64,000 bases of DNA from an uncultured Bacteroidota bacterium (GCA_902614065.1 CACMJT010000002.1:1-64000), one strand, 5' to 3'; positions 1 through 9,281 are shown, counted from the first letter of the stretch. Notes: generated by a model not told the origin, from the letters alone. A program made the numbers and translations.

Positions 1-1178
1 ATTTCAGTTCCATCAGTCAGATAATATTTTGATGCATATACAGCAGCACCTTTATCGTTCGACATCCAAACTTGTTCAACTAGTTGATTACCCAAAACAA
101 CAGTTTTATTTACAGTAGCCAAAGCTCCTGCTCCAATAGCGGTTCTATTTGATGCACCAGGTGCATCTGTCCTAGCATTGTGTCCAATTAAGGTATTTGA
201 TGTGCCACCAATAAGCTCATCACCGGCAGTATTACCAACAGCTGTATTATAATTTCCATTGGCAACTAATTTTAAAGCATCTTTACCGACTCCAGTATTT
301 GAAATACCAACTTTTGCAGCACCTAAAGCATTAGATCCCACAGCAGTATTGTTATCACCTGTTGTTATGGCATCAAGTGCTGTTATTCCAACAGATAAGT
401 TATTGGAAGCCGTGTTAGTAGTTGAAGACGGGTCATTACCAATATATAATGAATTTGATTCAGAGAGAACGTCGCTCAAACCAACAAGTGTTGAGGATCC
501 ATCACCTCCCGACCCAGCTGGTCCTGCGGGTCCTGTATCTCCTTTATCACCTTTATCACCTTTATCACCTTTATCTCCTTTTGGACCTTGTGCTCCAACA
601 GCACCATCAGCACCATCCGCACCGGCAGCTCCAGTGTCTCCTTTATCTCCTTTTGGACCTTGTGCTCCAGTTGCTCCATCAGCACCATCCGCACCAGCAG
701 CTCCAGTGTCTCCTTTATCCCCTTTTGGACCTTGTGCTCCAGCAGGTCCGGCAGGTCCAGCAGGTCCGGCAGGTCCTACAGCTCCATCTTTTGCATTTAG
801 AGCATACAGTGCGTAGGGCACTGGTAGTAATTCGCTTTCTGTAGAAACAGAGTAATTGTAACCATCAAGTACAGTAATAGTTGCACTCACATAATGCTTG
901 CCTGATCCCCAATCAATAGCTGAAAATGCAGATATATTTTTAGATCCGAGTCTTAGACTAACAAGACCGTTTTTACTTGTTGTTGCAGTATGAGACTCAG
1001 AATAAATAGTTGCTCCGTTACTCGTTATTGCCAAATCAACTTCAACATCTGTACTGACAACTAGGTTACCGTTAGCATATCGCACAATACTCTGATAGGA
1101 AAGATCCTGTGATATCTGAGAATATGAGAATGTTGAAAATAAAGTTATGAATGATAAAAAGGTTAATAGTTTTTTCAT
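1..1178 (-). CDS. collagen-like / head-repeat surface protein, C-terminus cut by window edge
   Basis: The reading frame is open from an ATG at 1178 down to the window edge (at least 392 codons). It starts with a signal peptide (MKKLLTFLSFITLFSTFSYS), followed by a roughly 110-residue domain common at the N-terminus of Bacteroidota fibre proteins. Next come uninterrupted Gly-X-Y triplets at about residues 131-223, rich in GPKGDKGD and GAAGADGADG. From about residue 270 to 356 there are TAVG-type short repeats, such as NTAVGSNALG, like trimeric adhesin or phage-fibre heads. The missing C-terminus would be expected to carry an S74 chaperone or sorting domain; this is inference. The gene lies 7 nt downstream of a small T9SS substrate on the same strand, so the two are probably co-transcribed. 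The likely role is an extracellular trimeric fibre, with binding partner unknown. Confidence 0.8.
   Translation of the reverse strand, partial: MKKLLTFLSFITLFSTFSYSQISQDLSYQSIVRYANGNLVVSTDVEVDLAITSNGATIYSESHTATTSKNGLVSLRLGSKNISAFSAIDWGSGKHYVSATITVLDGYNYSVSTESELLPVPYALYALNAKDGAVGPAGPAGPAGPAGAQGPKGDKGDTGAAGADGADGATGAQGPKGDKGDTGAAGADGADGAVGAQGPKGDKGDKGDKGDKGDTGPAGPAGSGGDGSSTLVGLSDVLSESNSLYIGNDPSSTTNTASNNLSVGITALDAITTGDNNTAVGSNALGAAKVGISNTGVGKDALKLVANGNYNTAVGNTAGDELIGGTSNTLIGHNARTDAPGASNRTAIGAGALATVNKTVVLGNQLVEQVWMSNDKGAAVYASKYYLTDGTE
587..740 (-). repeat. 72-bp tandem repeat coding for Gly-X-Y triplets
   Basis: The anchor cttgtgctcc occurs at 587, 659 and 731, exactly 72 bp apart, giving two complete copies plus partial flanking ones. 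Each copy encodes eight Gly-X-Y triplets (GAQGPKGDKGDTGAAG followed by ADGADGA and one more residue). The unit is a multiple of three, so copy-number change would alter fibre length without breaking the frame. A shorter ggtgataaa-type nine-base repeat lies at about 541-575. Confidence 0.85.
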
Positions 1179-1185
1179 TTTAAAA

Positions 1186-1650
1186 TTAGTATTTAATTAT
1201 TTTGATTGTCTTATTAAGTTTTTCTTGTTTAAATATGTGTACAAAATATACACCGTTCGCTAATGTTGAAACATCCAACGAGAATGGATTTGAATCAATA
1301 GTACCTTCCATAATATATGCTCCAGCAACTGAGCTTACTGAATAGCTTAAAGCTCCAATATCATCGATTCCTAGTGATATAAATATCTTGTTTGTTGTTG
1401 GGTTTGGGTAAGCTTTAAGTGAGATGAAATCAAATTCGATCACATCACCATCTACGTAGAAGGATTGTAAAACGCCTTCTTTATAGTTGATGTTACTGGA
1501 AACGTTTTGATAAAAAATTTGTCCAATTGAATAATCAATATTCAGTGTATTTAAGCTTTCTGAATTTCCACCACTTGCAACAAAACTGCTTTGCGAGTAC
1601 GCATTGTTTAAGGAAAACAAAAATATGCAAGAAAGTATAAAGTATTTCAT
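1186..1650 (-). CDS. small secreted protein with T9SS type A sorting domain
   Basis: This is a protein of 154 residues counted from the ATG at 1650. An upstream in-frame ATG at 1692 would put 14 polar residues before the signal peptide, so the inner start is preferred (MKYFILSCIFLFSLNNAYS). The middle part (SLNTLNIDYSIGQIFYQ) resembles the short N-terminal module often found ahead of T9SS sorting domains. The C-terminal ~75 residues form a type A sorting domain: YPNPTTNKIFIS at its start, then DVSTLANGVYFVHI and a basic end. It should be exported by Sec, carried across the outer membrane by T9SS and anchored or released there. There is almost no mature domain between signal and sorting domain, so the function is unknown. 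It is followed 7 nt later by the collagen-like gene. Confidence 0.8.
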   Translation of the reverse strand: MKYFILSCIFLFSLNNAYSQSSFVASGGNSESLNTLNIDYSIGQIFYQNVSSNINYKEGVLQSFYVDGDVIEFDFISLKAYPNPTTNKIFISLGIDDIGALSYSVSSVAGAYIMEGTIDSNPFSLDVSTLANGVYFVHIFKQEKLNKTIKIIKY

Positions 1651-1819
1651 ATTTATAAGGTTCTTGAAATTTATTTTTTGGTTAAAAACCAAGTTATGAA
1701 TAATTTAAAAAGTATCAAAATATAAGATTATAAATTAGATAGGGCACATTTCTTGTATTATAAATAATGAATATAAATTTTAAAGTAATTTCTATTCTTT
1801 ATATATTTACGGCCAACAT

Positions 1820-3439
1820 ATGAAAAAATTGAACTTTTTTTTACTTCTAGCTACAGTTGCGCTTATATTAGGTTGTAACAGAAATAGTATGAAAGGAAGT
1901 GGAAAAAATTCTTCCTCTGCAACAGGCTGGAGCATTAACGATAAAGATGGTGGCAGTTTTTCCTACAATCAAAAATACAAGGGACAGATAAACGCACCTG
2001 GTATGATTTTCATTCAGGGTGGAACATATGTAAAAGGAAATGCAAAGGATAATGTGTTAAATGATTGGAACAATACTCCGAATCAACAATATGTTAGATC
2101 ATTCTTCATGGATGAAACAGAAGTTACCAATGTTATGTATAGAGAATATCTTTTCTGGCTAAAAAAGAGATTTTACAAATCAGATGTAGAGGACATTAGA
2201 AATATATATTTTGCCGCACTTCCGGATACTTTAGTTTGGAGAAATCCGCTAGGTTTCAATGAAGATATGGTAAACAATTATCTTAGGCACCCAGCTTTCA
2301 ACAATCATCCAGTTGTTGGAGTATCTTGGGTACAAGCACAAAATTTTTCAAAGTGGAGAACAAACAGAGTTAACGAAAAATTATTGATAGATAAAGGATA
2401 TCTTAATGAAGATGCCATCAAAGAATTAGACAATGATACAACAAACGTATATGGATTCAATACTTTCACCTATTTGGTTAGCCCAAAATCCTCCTACGGC
2501 GGAAACTTAGAAAATCTTATTGAAGGAACGGTATCAGCTGATACTGAAAATCCAGAGTTTGCATCGATTGAAACCGGACTTTTAATCCCAGCATATAGAT
2601 TACCAACTGAAGCAGAGTGGGAATATGCAGCCTTGGGCTTGGAAGAATTAAGGGAAGGAAATTTATATCGCGGAAAGAAGAAGTTTCCTTGGGCTGGTGA
2701 ATACACCAGATCTCAGCAAAAAAATAAATTAGGTGATCAACTTGCCAACTTTAAACTTGGACGAGGTGATTATGGTGGAATAGCTGGTTGGTCTGAAGAA
2801 GGTAGCGGTATTACTACGAGCAGCAGAGCTTACCCTCCTAACAGCTTTGGTTTGTATGGAATGGCTGGTAATGTTTCTGAATGGGTTGCAGATGTATACA
2901 GACCAATAATTGATGAAGAAGCTAATGACTTCAACTACTATCGTGGAAATGTTTATTCAAAACCTCAAATCACTAGAGATGGAAAGGTTACTACAATTGA
3001 CCGAGAAAACTTTAAAGATCAATTTCAAGTAATGGAGAATGGCCGTTTAAAAATATTTAAGCTACCTGGCGAGATTGGATCTGATGAGCTCACAGAAGAA
3101 GATCTTAGAAGAATCAACTATACAAGAGCTGAAAATAGAAATTTTCAGGACGGTGATAATGAATCGACAAGGGAATTTGCCAGCAGCAGCTCTAGCATGA
3201 ACAGACCTATGTATAGCGATCCTACATTGACTAAATCTTCTTCAACAAAAAGGCTAACATTAATAAGTAATGAAGCTAGGGTTTTTAAAGGCGGTTCATG
3301 GCTTGACAGGTCTTATTATTTAGATCCTGCTCAAAGGAGGTTTTATCCTGAATACTTCGCTACTAATTTTATTGGTTTTAGAAATGCTATGTCCTACATG
3401 GGTGAAGATAGAAACCAAAAAAAGCCTAAAAGAAGATAA
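1820..3439 (+). CDS. gldJ: gliding motility lipoprotein GldJ
   Basis: A lipoprotein of 539 residues with lipobox LILGC (Cys19) and a formylglycine-generating-enzyme (SUMF1)-like fold. The fold shows in the motifs MIFIQGGTYVKGN, MDETEVTNVMYREYL, YRLPTEAEWEYAALG, LYGMAGNVSEWVADVY and VFKGGSWLDRSYY. GldJ is an outer-membrane-associated lipoprotein of the gliding/T9SS machinery in Flavobacteriia; it stabilises other Gld proteins and is needed for secretion. Family members are about 560 residues, so this one is essentially full length. The murF gene follows 40 nt downstream, the usual flavobacterial order, which supports GldJ over the related GldK. The C-terminal tail is basic (NQKKPKRR). Confidence 0.92.
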   Translation: MKKLNFFLLLATVALILGCNRNSMKGSGKNSSSATGWSINDKDGGSFSYNQKYKGQINAPGMIFIQGGTYVKGNAKDNVLNDWNNTPNQQYVRSFFMDETEVTNVMYREYLFWLKKRFYKSDVEDIRNIYFAALPDTLVWRNPLGFNEDMVNNYLRHPAFNNHPVVGVSWVQAQNFSKWRTNRVNEKLLIDKGYLNEDAIKELDNDTTNVYGFNTFTYLVSPKSSYGGNLENLIEGTVSADTENPEFASIETGLLIPAYRLPTEAEWEYAALGLEELREGNLYRGKKKFPWAGEYTRSQQKNKLGDQLANFKLGRGDYGGIAGWSEEGSGITTSSRAYPPNSFGLYGMAGNVSEWVADVYRPIIDEEANDFNYYRGNVYSKPQITRDGKVTTIDRENFKDQFQVMENGRLKIFKLPGEIGSDELTEEDLRRINYTRAENRNFQDGDNESTREFASSSSSMNRPMYSDPTLTKSSSTKRLTLISNEARVFKGGSWLDRSYYLDPAQRRFYPEYFATNFIGFRNAMSYMGEDRNQKKPKRR

Positions 3440-3479
3440 TTATTTCTTTATTTCACACTAACATTATCTATATTTAAGT

Positions 3480-4760
3480 ATGCTTGGAATAGATGAGCTA
3501 TATAAAGAATTAAAATCATCTAATTTTCTGGTAGATATAGACTCAAGAAAAATCAGAAAAGGTTCTGTTTTTTTCGCTATTAAAGGAGATAATTTTAATG
3601 GAAATGAATTTATTAGTGATGCACTTAACAATGGATCTCGTTTAGCTATATCTGATCAAGATAATCCAAACTTTAATGATAATCACAATGTAATTAAAGT
3701 TTCTAATTCCCTATCTACTCTTCAAGAACTCTCAAAATTTCACAGAAAAAAATGCAATGCTAAAGTCATTGGTATTACTGGTAGCAATGGAAAAACAACA
3801 ACAAAAGAGCTAATTTATTCAGTACTGAGCTCAAATTTCAAAACAATTTGTACGCTCGGCAATTTTAACAATCATATTGGCTTGCCATTAAGCCTTTTTG
3901 AAATAAGACATGATACTGAGTTTGCTATTATTGAAATGGGGGCAAATAACTTTGGAGAAATTGCATTTCTAACCTCGCTTTGCGAACCTGACTACGGTTA
4001 TATTACAAATTTTGGAAAAGCCCACCTTGAGGGTTTTATTGACATAGATGGAGTGATAAAAGCTAAGACTGAGCTATATGAATGGATCATTAAAAATGAT
4101 AAAACTTTGCTGATCAATGGAGAGGATAAAAATCAAAAAAAATTTGACAATCACAAACACATTATGTTCGGTTGTGGCGATAATTTTCAATTTAATTTTA
4201 GAGAAAAAAATAATGATTTTGTAAATGTTTTACACGATAATTATCTCTTTGAAACAAAACTTTACGGAACATACAACTATTCAAACGTTTGTGCAGCCAT
4301 AGCATTGGGACTTGAATTCGGGATAGATAAAAATCAAATCAATCAATCATTAAAAAACTATCAACCAAACAACAACAGATCTGAAATTATAAAAATCGGT
4401 GATAAAAGAATTGTCCTTGATGCATATAATGCCAATCCATCCAGTGTGGAAGAGGCAATTAAATCATTTTCAATTTTAGAGGGTGATAAAGCAATTGTTC
4501 TAGGTGATATGTATGAATTAGGGAAAGAATCATCAATCGAACATAAAAAAATTATAAAATTATGTCAAGAGAATATCAATTCTAAATGTATTTTTATTGG
4601 TGAAACATTTTACAGTTTTTCAAATAATGAACGAAACTCAAATTTTTTTAAAAATAAATCTGATTTTTTCAGTTCTAACATGGAAATAGGTGAGAAAAAT
4701 ATTCTCATAAAAGGTTCTCGTGGAATGGAAATGGAAGAAATCTTAAAACACCTAAAATAA
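3480..4760 (+). CDS. murF: UDP-N-acetylmuramoyl-tripeptide--D-alanyl-D-alanine ligase MurF
   Basis: A Mur ligase of 426 residues that adds D-Ala-D-Ala to the UDP-MurNAc-tripeptide in the cytoplasm, the last soluble step of peptidoglycan precursor synthesis. The N-terminal domain (DSRKIRKGSVFFAIKGDNFNG) is the MurF/MurE substrate-binding fold. The ATP P-loop GITGSNGKTTTKE lies at residues 98-110, the central-domain motif AIIEMGANNFGEI follows, and the C-terminal domain begins at the conserved DAYNANPSSVEEAI. Length and motifs are normal for Bacteroidota MurF. It sits directly behind gldJ, and its stop is 2 nt before the next ATG, suggesting one transcript with the amidase. Confidence 0.96.
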   Translation: MLGIDELYKELKSSNFLVDIDSRKIRKGSVFFAIKGDNFNGNEFISDALNNGSRLAISDQDNPNFNDNHNVIKVSNSLSTLQELSKFHRKKCNAKVIGITGSNGKTTTKELIYSVLSSNFKTICTLGNFNNHIGLPLSLFEIRHDTEFAIIEMGANNFGEIAFLTSLCEPDYGYITNFGKAHLEGFIDIDGVIKAKTELYEWIIKNDKTLLINGEDKNQKKFDNHKHIMFGCGDNFQFNFREKNNDFVNVLHDNYLFETKLYGTYNYSNVCAAIALGLEFGIDKNQINQSLKNYQPNNNRSEIIKIGDKRIVLDAYNANPSSVEEAIKSFSILEGDKAIVLGDMYELGKESSIEHKKIIKLCQENINSKCIFIGETFYSFSNNERNSNFFKNKSDFFSSNMEIGEKNILIKGSRGMEMEEILKHLK

Positions 4761-4762
4761 TT

Positions 4763-6391
4763 ATGAAAAATCTGTTTTTTCTTACTCTAATACTTCTTTT
4801 CGTCTCATGCAACTACAATCTAGTAAACAAATGGGAAAATTATGATGAAAGTGAAGAGATAAAAACTAATGCTACAATTGAAAACAAAAGACTTCAATTT
4901 AAAAGAATTCAGTCCATTTCAAATGACAAAAACCAACTAATTAATGGTTTTGAGAGAGAAATATTCAATTTTTTAGAAAATGAGTATGATTTAACAAAAG
5001 AATTGGTACATGAAAAGTCTATTCCCGAAATTCAACAAAGTGTGATTGATGGGAAATTAACCTACTACAAATTATCACTTTTTTACTTGACAAGAATTTA
5101 CCTAATTGAATTTGATAAAGAAAGCTATTTAAACTCCATTATATCTATAAATAAAAACATCCTGAGGGAAGCAAAAAGTAAAGATAAAATTAAAAACACC
5201 AACATTTATTCTCTTCACGGAATCCCAATTCTCTTGAAGGATAATATAGGTTTTAAAGGACTTCCAACTACAGCTGGCGCACATAGTTTAAAAAATAATT
5301 TTACAGATGATGCATCAATTGTAAAGCAACTTAAAGACAGTGGTGCTTTAATTCTTGGCAAAACTAATTTAAGCGAGTGGGCCAATTATTTCTGTTATGG
5401 ATGTCCTAATGGCTACAGTGCAATGGGTGGGCAGACATTACACCCATATGGGAGAAAAATTTTAGATACGGGAGGCTCAAGCTCTGGCAGTGGTGTATCA
5501 ACCACTTCAAACTTAGCTGCAGCTTCATTGGGATCGGAAACATCTGGATCAATCTTATCACCATCATCAGCAAACTCACTAGTTGGAATGAAACCGACAA
5601 TTGGCAATGTTAGTAGAGCTGGAATTGTACCAATATCGTCAACACTCGATACAGCCGGCCCAATGACCAAGTTTGTTATTGATAACATATTGATTTACAA
5701 TGCAATTAACGATTTTGATCCGCTGGATGATTACTCTGTTGAAAATTATGATATTAGGATAAAAGAAGTTGTAGATAATAAATTAGAAGATTACACAATT
5801 GGCTATTACAAAAGTTTTTATGAAAGAGATTCTCTTTACAAAAATGCAATTGATTTTCTAGTTGAAGAAGGGGTTGAGTTACAAGTTATTGATGCTCCCC
5901 AGATTAGACTTGAGGGTTTCGCAAAAATATTAGATGAAGATATGAGATATGATTTAAGAAGCTATCTATTTTTTTATGGAAACAAGAATCTCAAAGTTGA
6001 AGACATTTCATCAATAATAAAATACAATGAAATGGATTCTGTCGAAAGGGCTCCCTACGGACAAGGAATTTTCAAAAAAATAATTCAAGATACAATGTCA
6101 ATTAATGATTTTGAAGATTTGAAATTTGAGCTTATGAACAAAGGAAATGAGTTCTTTGATATTCCAATGAATAAATACAACTTAGACGCAGTGCTATCAA
6201 TAAACAATTACCATGCTGGGTATGCTGCGATGGCTCACAATCCATGCCTAACAGTTCCCATGAAAGTCAGGAAAAACAATGAGCCGGCGGGCTTAACAAT
6301 TATAGGCAAGTCGTTTCAAGAGCAAAAACTTTATGAAATTGGCTACTTTTTTGAAAAAAAGTACAAGGGAAGAATCCCACCTAAAAACTAA
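4763..6391 (+). CDS. amidase-signature family lipoprotein
   Basis: An amidase-signature enzyme of 542 residues. A lipobox (FVSC, Cys16) and a ~70-residue extension precede the catalytic domain. The catalytic triad can be placed by alignment to the family: Lys159 in GIPILLKDN, cis-Ser239 in GGSSSGSG and nucleophile Ser263 in GSETSGSIL. The Ser-to-Ser spacing of 24 matches that of fatty acid amide hydrolase. This is a periplasmic or surface lipoprotein form of a Ser-cisSer-Lys amidase; the substrate is not predictable from sequence. The spacer after murF is only 2 nt, so it is likely co-expressed, but a cell-wall role is only a guess. It ends 1 nt before the convergent yceI-like gene. Confidence 0.88.
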   Translation: MKNLFFLTLILLFVSCNYNLVNKWENYDESEEIKTNATIENKRLQFKRIQSISNDKNQLINGFEREIFNFLENEYDLTKELVHEKSIPEIQQSVIDGKLTYYKLSLFYLTRIYLIEFDKESYLNSIISINKNILREAKSKDKIKNTNIYSLHGIPILLKDNIGFKGLPTTAGAHSLKNNFTDDASIVKQLKDSGALILGKTNLSEWANYFCYGCPNGYSAMGGQTLHPYGRKILDTGGSSSGSGVSTTSNLAAASLGSETSGSILSPSSANSLVGMKPTIGNVSRAGIVPISSTLDTAGPMTKFVIDNILIYNAINDFDPLDDYSVENYDIRIKEVVDNKLEDYTIGYYKSFYERDSLYKNAIDFLVEEGVELQVIDAPQIRLEGFAKILDEDMRYDLRSYLFFYGNKNLKVEDISSIIKYNEMDSVERAPYGQGIFKKIIQDTMSINDFEDLKFELMNKGNEFFDIPMNKYNLDAVLSINNYHAGYAAMAHNPCLTVPMKVRKNNEPAGLTIIGKSFQEQKLYEIGYFFEKKYKGRIPPKN

Positions 6392-6392
6392 A

Positions 6393-6953
6393 TTATTTAA
6401 CCAAAGTAACCTCCAGTTCGACATCATCTAATATAAGGCGATCACCTAGGTTCTCAAAGAAAGAGCCAGATCTATATTGCACATCATATTTAGACCTATC
6501 AAAAATCAATTTTGCTTTATATGAGTCATCAGTCAATTGAGTCATCTCAAATGTAATTGGATTAGTAATACCTTTGATTGTAAGATTTGCCTCAACGAGA
6601 TACTTATTATCTATCATTTCTGACTTTTCTAAAATCTCAAGTTCAGCATTTTTAAATTTATCTACGCTAAAAAAATCATCATCCTTTAGATGATTTTCTA
6701 ACCTATTTTTTCCACCACCAGAAATATCATCAACAGAGATTGAAGTCATATCAACAATAAAATTTCCTGTAGAAATTGCATCTCCGTCAAAGGTTATATC
6801 TGCTTTTGTAAAGTTTATGTGTCCCCAGTGAGAAGCATTAGTGATCTTTTTACCAGTCCACTTGACCTTGCTCTTTTCAAGATCAAAATTTGTTTGTGAA
6901 AATGCAAAAAGGGAAATAAATAAAAATATGATATGTAGTAAATTAGTTTTCAT
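6393..6953 (-). CDS. YceI-family periplasmic protein
   Basis: A protein of 186 residues with a signal peptide ending near LFAFSQ, followed by a YceI lipocalin-like domain. Recognisable segments are KSKVKWTGKKITNASHWGHI, the GNFIVDMTSISVDDI strand, KNRLENHLKDDDFFSVDKF and the C-terminal RSGSFFENLGDRLILDDVEL. Members bind long isoprenoids or amphiphiles in the periplasm. The specific ligand and role here are unknown. It is the last gene of a minus-strand run with the M20D peptidase upstream, separated by 29 nt, and converges with the amidase gene with only 1 nt between stops. Confidence 0.9.
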   Translation of the reverse strand: MKTNLLHIIFLFISLFAFSQTNFDLEKSKVKWTGKKITNASHWGHINFTKADITFDGDAISTGNFIVDMTSISVDDISGGGKNRLENHLKDDDFFSVDKFKNAELEILEKSEMIDNKYLVEANLTIKGITNPITFEMTQLTDDSYKAKLIFDRSKYDVQYRSGSFFENLGDRLILDDVELEVTLVK

Positions 6954-6982
6954 AATGATATTAAAACTAAAATTATGCCAAA

Positions 6983-8272
6983 TTATTTTTTAGAAATAAA
7001 ATCCAAGGTTAATGCTACCATTGATCTAATTCCTGTTTGCATAGCAGAATCATCTACATAGAAATCTGGGCTGTGATGCAAAACTGTGCGTGGATCAACT
7101 CCTTCTTTTGAACCACCAATAAAGAAATACATACCAGGTATTTCTTGTTGAAAAAAGGAAAAGTCCTCTGCCCCTGTTCGGGCATTTAAAAATATTACAT
7201 TCTCTGGCTTATTAACCCTTCTCAAAGTTGGAAGCATATTTTCATAAAGCTCTGGCTGATTAAAAGTAATTGGGTAGCTTGTTCCATATGTAATTTTAGC
7301 TTCAACATTGTTAGCTTCGGCTAAATTTAAGACGACTTCTTCAAACCTTTTTAATAAAGTTTTTCTCATAGATGGTCTAAGGGTTCTAATTGTCCCAAGC
7401 ATATATAGATCCTCAGGAATTATATTGCTTCTGACTCCACCGTGAATCGCACCAACTGTAATTACTGCAGCAGCTTCTGTCAATTCTAGATTTCTACTGA
7501 CTATTGTTTGAAGAGAGTTAATCATTTGAGCAGCAGTAACAATAGGATCAATTCCATCCCAAGGTCTAGATCCATGCGTTTGTTTACCCTTCAAATCAAT
7601 TCTAAACTCATCAACAGCGGCCATTATACCTTTGGGTCTAACCGCAACATTTCCTACATTAAAACCGGACCCAACATGAAGACCAAAAATTGCATCCACA
7701 TCTGGATTTTTTAAAACACCTTCTTTAACCATCAACTCTGCTCCACCCTCCTCACCTACTGGTGCACCTTCCTCAGCTGGCTGGAAAATAAATTTAACCT
7801 GACCAGGGATTTGATCCTTAAGCTCATATAGAATCTTTGCAGTGGCTAACAAGATAGCTGTGTGCATATCATGGCCACATGCATGCATGACAGGCACCTC
7901 TTCCCCATTATAAACCCCTGTCATTTTGGAAGCCCATGGAATATCAACCCTCTCTTTAATTGGCAATCCATCGATATCTGCCCTCAACCCTACCACAGGA
8001 CCTTCTTTTCCCTCATTAAGGATTGCCACAACTCCTGTTTTAGCAATTCCAATATTGGGTTTATAACCAATTTTTATCAATTCATTTTTAATTCTTTCAG
8101 CAGTCTTAAATTCTCTGTTACTGAGCTCTGCATTTTGATGGAACCAATGCCTGAGTTCAATTATCTCATCAATATTTTCTTCAATTAGTTTTTCAACAGT
8201 GCTATCAAAGTTTTGTCCATTAATTGTAAATGATGCAACTAAAAGAATTATTAAAACAATATTTTTTTTCAT
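6983..8272 (-). CDS. M20D-family amidohydrolase (N-acyl amino acid / peptide hydrolase), secreted
   Basis: A protein of 429 residues with a signal peptide (MKKNIVLIILLVASFTINGQ), so periplasmic or exported rather than cytosolic. M20D (HipO/AbgB-like) metal-site residues are visible: Cys132, His134 and His137 in HACGHDMH; Glu167-Glu168 in QPAEEGAPVGEEGG; His199 in IFGLHVG; and the C-terminal LHHSPDFYVDD. The lid/dimerisation domain includes KQTHGSRPWDGIDPI. The family hydrolyses N-acyl or N-aromatic amino acids and dipeptides; the substrate here is unresolved. It follows the YjbQ gene by 11 nt and precedes the YceI gene by 29 nt on the same strand. Confidence 0.92.
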   Translation of the reverse strand: MKKNIVLIILLVASFTINGQNFDSTVEKLIEENIDEIIELRHWFHQNAELSNREFKTAERIKNELIKIGYKPNIGIAKTGVVAILNEGKEGPVVGLRADIDGLPIKERVDIPWASKMTGVYNGEEVPVMHACGHDMHTAILLATAKILYELKDQIPGQVKFIFQPAEEGAPVGEEGGAELMVKEGVLKNPDVDAIFGLHVGSGFNVGNVAVRPKGIMAAVDEFRIDLKGKQTHGSRPWDGIDPIVTAAQMINSLQTIVSRNLELTEAAAVITVGAIHGGVRSNIIPEDLYMLGTIRTLRPSMRKTLLKRFEEVVLNLAEANNVEAKITYGTSYPITFNQPELYENMLPTLRRVNKPENVIFLNARTGAEDFSFFQQEIPGMYFFIGGSKEGVDPRTVLHHSPDFYVDDSAMQTGIRSMVALTLDFISKK

Positions 8273-8283
8273 AAGTATAAATT

Positions 8284-8691
8284 TTATTCTCCAATTACGG
8301 TAAGCATTAATCTTCTGCTGCTTGCTGAATTTCTATGCTCACAAAGATAAATTCCTTGCCAAGTACCAAAATTAGGTTTTCCATTTGAGACTGGAAAAGA
8401 AATTGATGATCCAATCAAACTATTTTTTATGTGAGAGGTCATATCATCGGTTCCCTCAAAAATATGAGTAAAATAATTTTCATTTTCAGACACCATGTGG
8501 TTGAAATGCGTTTCAAAGTCATCTCTCACAGAGGGATCAGCGTTTTCATTAATTGTTAAACTGGCAGAAGTGTGTTTAATAAATAAGTGTGCAATGCCAC
8601 TCACTTTTGGGATATGATTAATAATTTTGCTTGTAATTAAATGAAATCCACGACTGTAAGGACACAGTATTATTTCTTTTTGAAAAACCAT
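8284..8691 (-). CDS. YjbQ-family protein (UPF0047)
   Basis: A small cytosolic protein of 135 residues from the YjbQ/TIGR00149 family. The diagnostic segments are LFIKHTSASLTINENADPSV, DDMTSHIKNSLIGSS, FGTWQGIYLCEHR and the C-terminal RRLMLTVIGE. Members have a conserved His/Glu-rich pocket; some show weak thiamine-phosphate synthase activity, but the physiological role is not established. It is the first gene of the minus-strand run that continues into the M20D hydrolase, and it diverges from the SRPBCC gene with 32 nt between the starts. Confidence 0.9.
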   Translation of the reverse strand: MVFQKEIILCPYSRGFHLITSKIINHIPKVSGIAHLFIKHTSASLTINENADPSVRDDFETHFNHMVSENENYFTHIFEGTDDMTSHIKNSLIGSSISFPVSNGKPNFGTWQGIYLCEHRNSASSRRLMLTVIGE

Positions 8692-8723
8692 TTACATAAA
8701 TTTAAATATTTTAGTAATCAAAG

Positions 8724-9227
8724 ATGGATAATCTAAAAAAATCTTGGTCTGTTGGATACAAAATGAAGGTTGATTCCAATGTTGATGATCTTTGGAATAT
8801 TATAACAAAACCTGGCCATCTTGAAATGGTTCATCCTTTTTGCAAAGAGAATTACCCAATTTTTTGGGACAAAGAAAACTCGAAAGATGTATTAGTATAC
8901 ACCAACGGAGTAAAATTAATAAGGGAGTTCAAATCGTGGAACGAAAAGCAGGGTTACTCGTTAGAAATTGGTACAAAAAATGGAAGAAAATCACTTGTTG
9001 AGTGGAAAATTTCTACAGAAAATCAAAAAACATATTTGTCGATAAGAGTTTATACTTTTTTTATGAGGGATAGAAATTTAATTCTTTCATTTTTACCACA
9101 TTTTATTTTTATATATCCAAATCTGAGGAAATACTTAAAAAGCGTAATTGGCGGGATAAATTACTACCTACAAAACAAAAAAAGAGTTCCAAGAAATTTT
9201 TTTGGGAGTCATCGTTGGTTCTCTTAA
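8724..9227 (+). CDS. SRPBCC (START-like) family protein
   Basis: A protein of 167 residues with no signal peptide. The N-terminal VDSNVDDLWNIITKPGHLEM is the typical opening of the SRPBCC/polyketide-cyclase-like helix-grip fold, and NGVKLIREFKSWNEKQGYSL and SLVEWKIS provide the strands. The second half holds a hydrophobic stretch (LILSFLPHFIFIYPNLRKYL) used in this family to line a lipophilic pocket or contact membrane. The ligand is unknown. The ATG at 8724 is the only good start. A non-coding gap of 70 nt separates it from the RND operon. Confidence 0.75.
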   Translation: MDNLKKSWSVGYKMKVDSNVDDLWNIITKPGHLEMVHPFCKENYPIFWDKENSKDVLVYTNGVKLIREFKSWNEKQGYSLEIGTKNGRKSLVEWKISTENQKTYLSIRVYTFFMRDRNLILSFLPHFIFIYPNLRKYLKSVIGGINYYLQNKKRVPRNFFGSHRWFS

Positions 9228-9254
9228 TTATAAAAAAAAACTATTTAATAACAC

Positions 9255-9281
9255 TTTGTCATTCATTTGGTATTAAATTTG
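9255..9281 (+). promoter_or_regulatory. possible Bacteroidota-type promoter for the RND efflux operon
   Basis: TTTG at 9255-9258 and TAAATTTG at 9274-9281 resemble the Bacteroidota -33 (TTTG) and -7 (TAnnTTTG) boxes. They lie 16 nt before the ATG of the adaptor gene. The spacer of 15 nt is shorter than the usual ~19, so this is a weak call. Confidence 0.3.

Noticed and set aside
541-800. Repeats that could look like a CRISPR array
   Set aside because: The repeats are contiguous with a 72-bp period, have no unique spacers, and translate in frame into Gly-X-Y triplets.
259-844. Plus-strand open frames rich in Pro/Leu/Ser
   Set aside because: They are antisense shadows of the collagen-like gene on the minus strand; their low-complexity repeats come from the Gly-X-Y codons.
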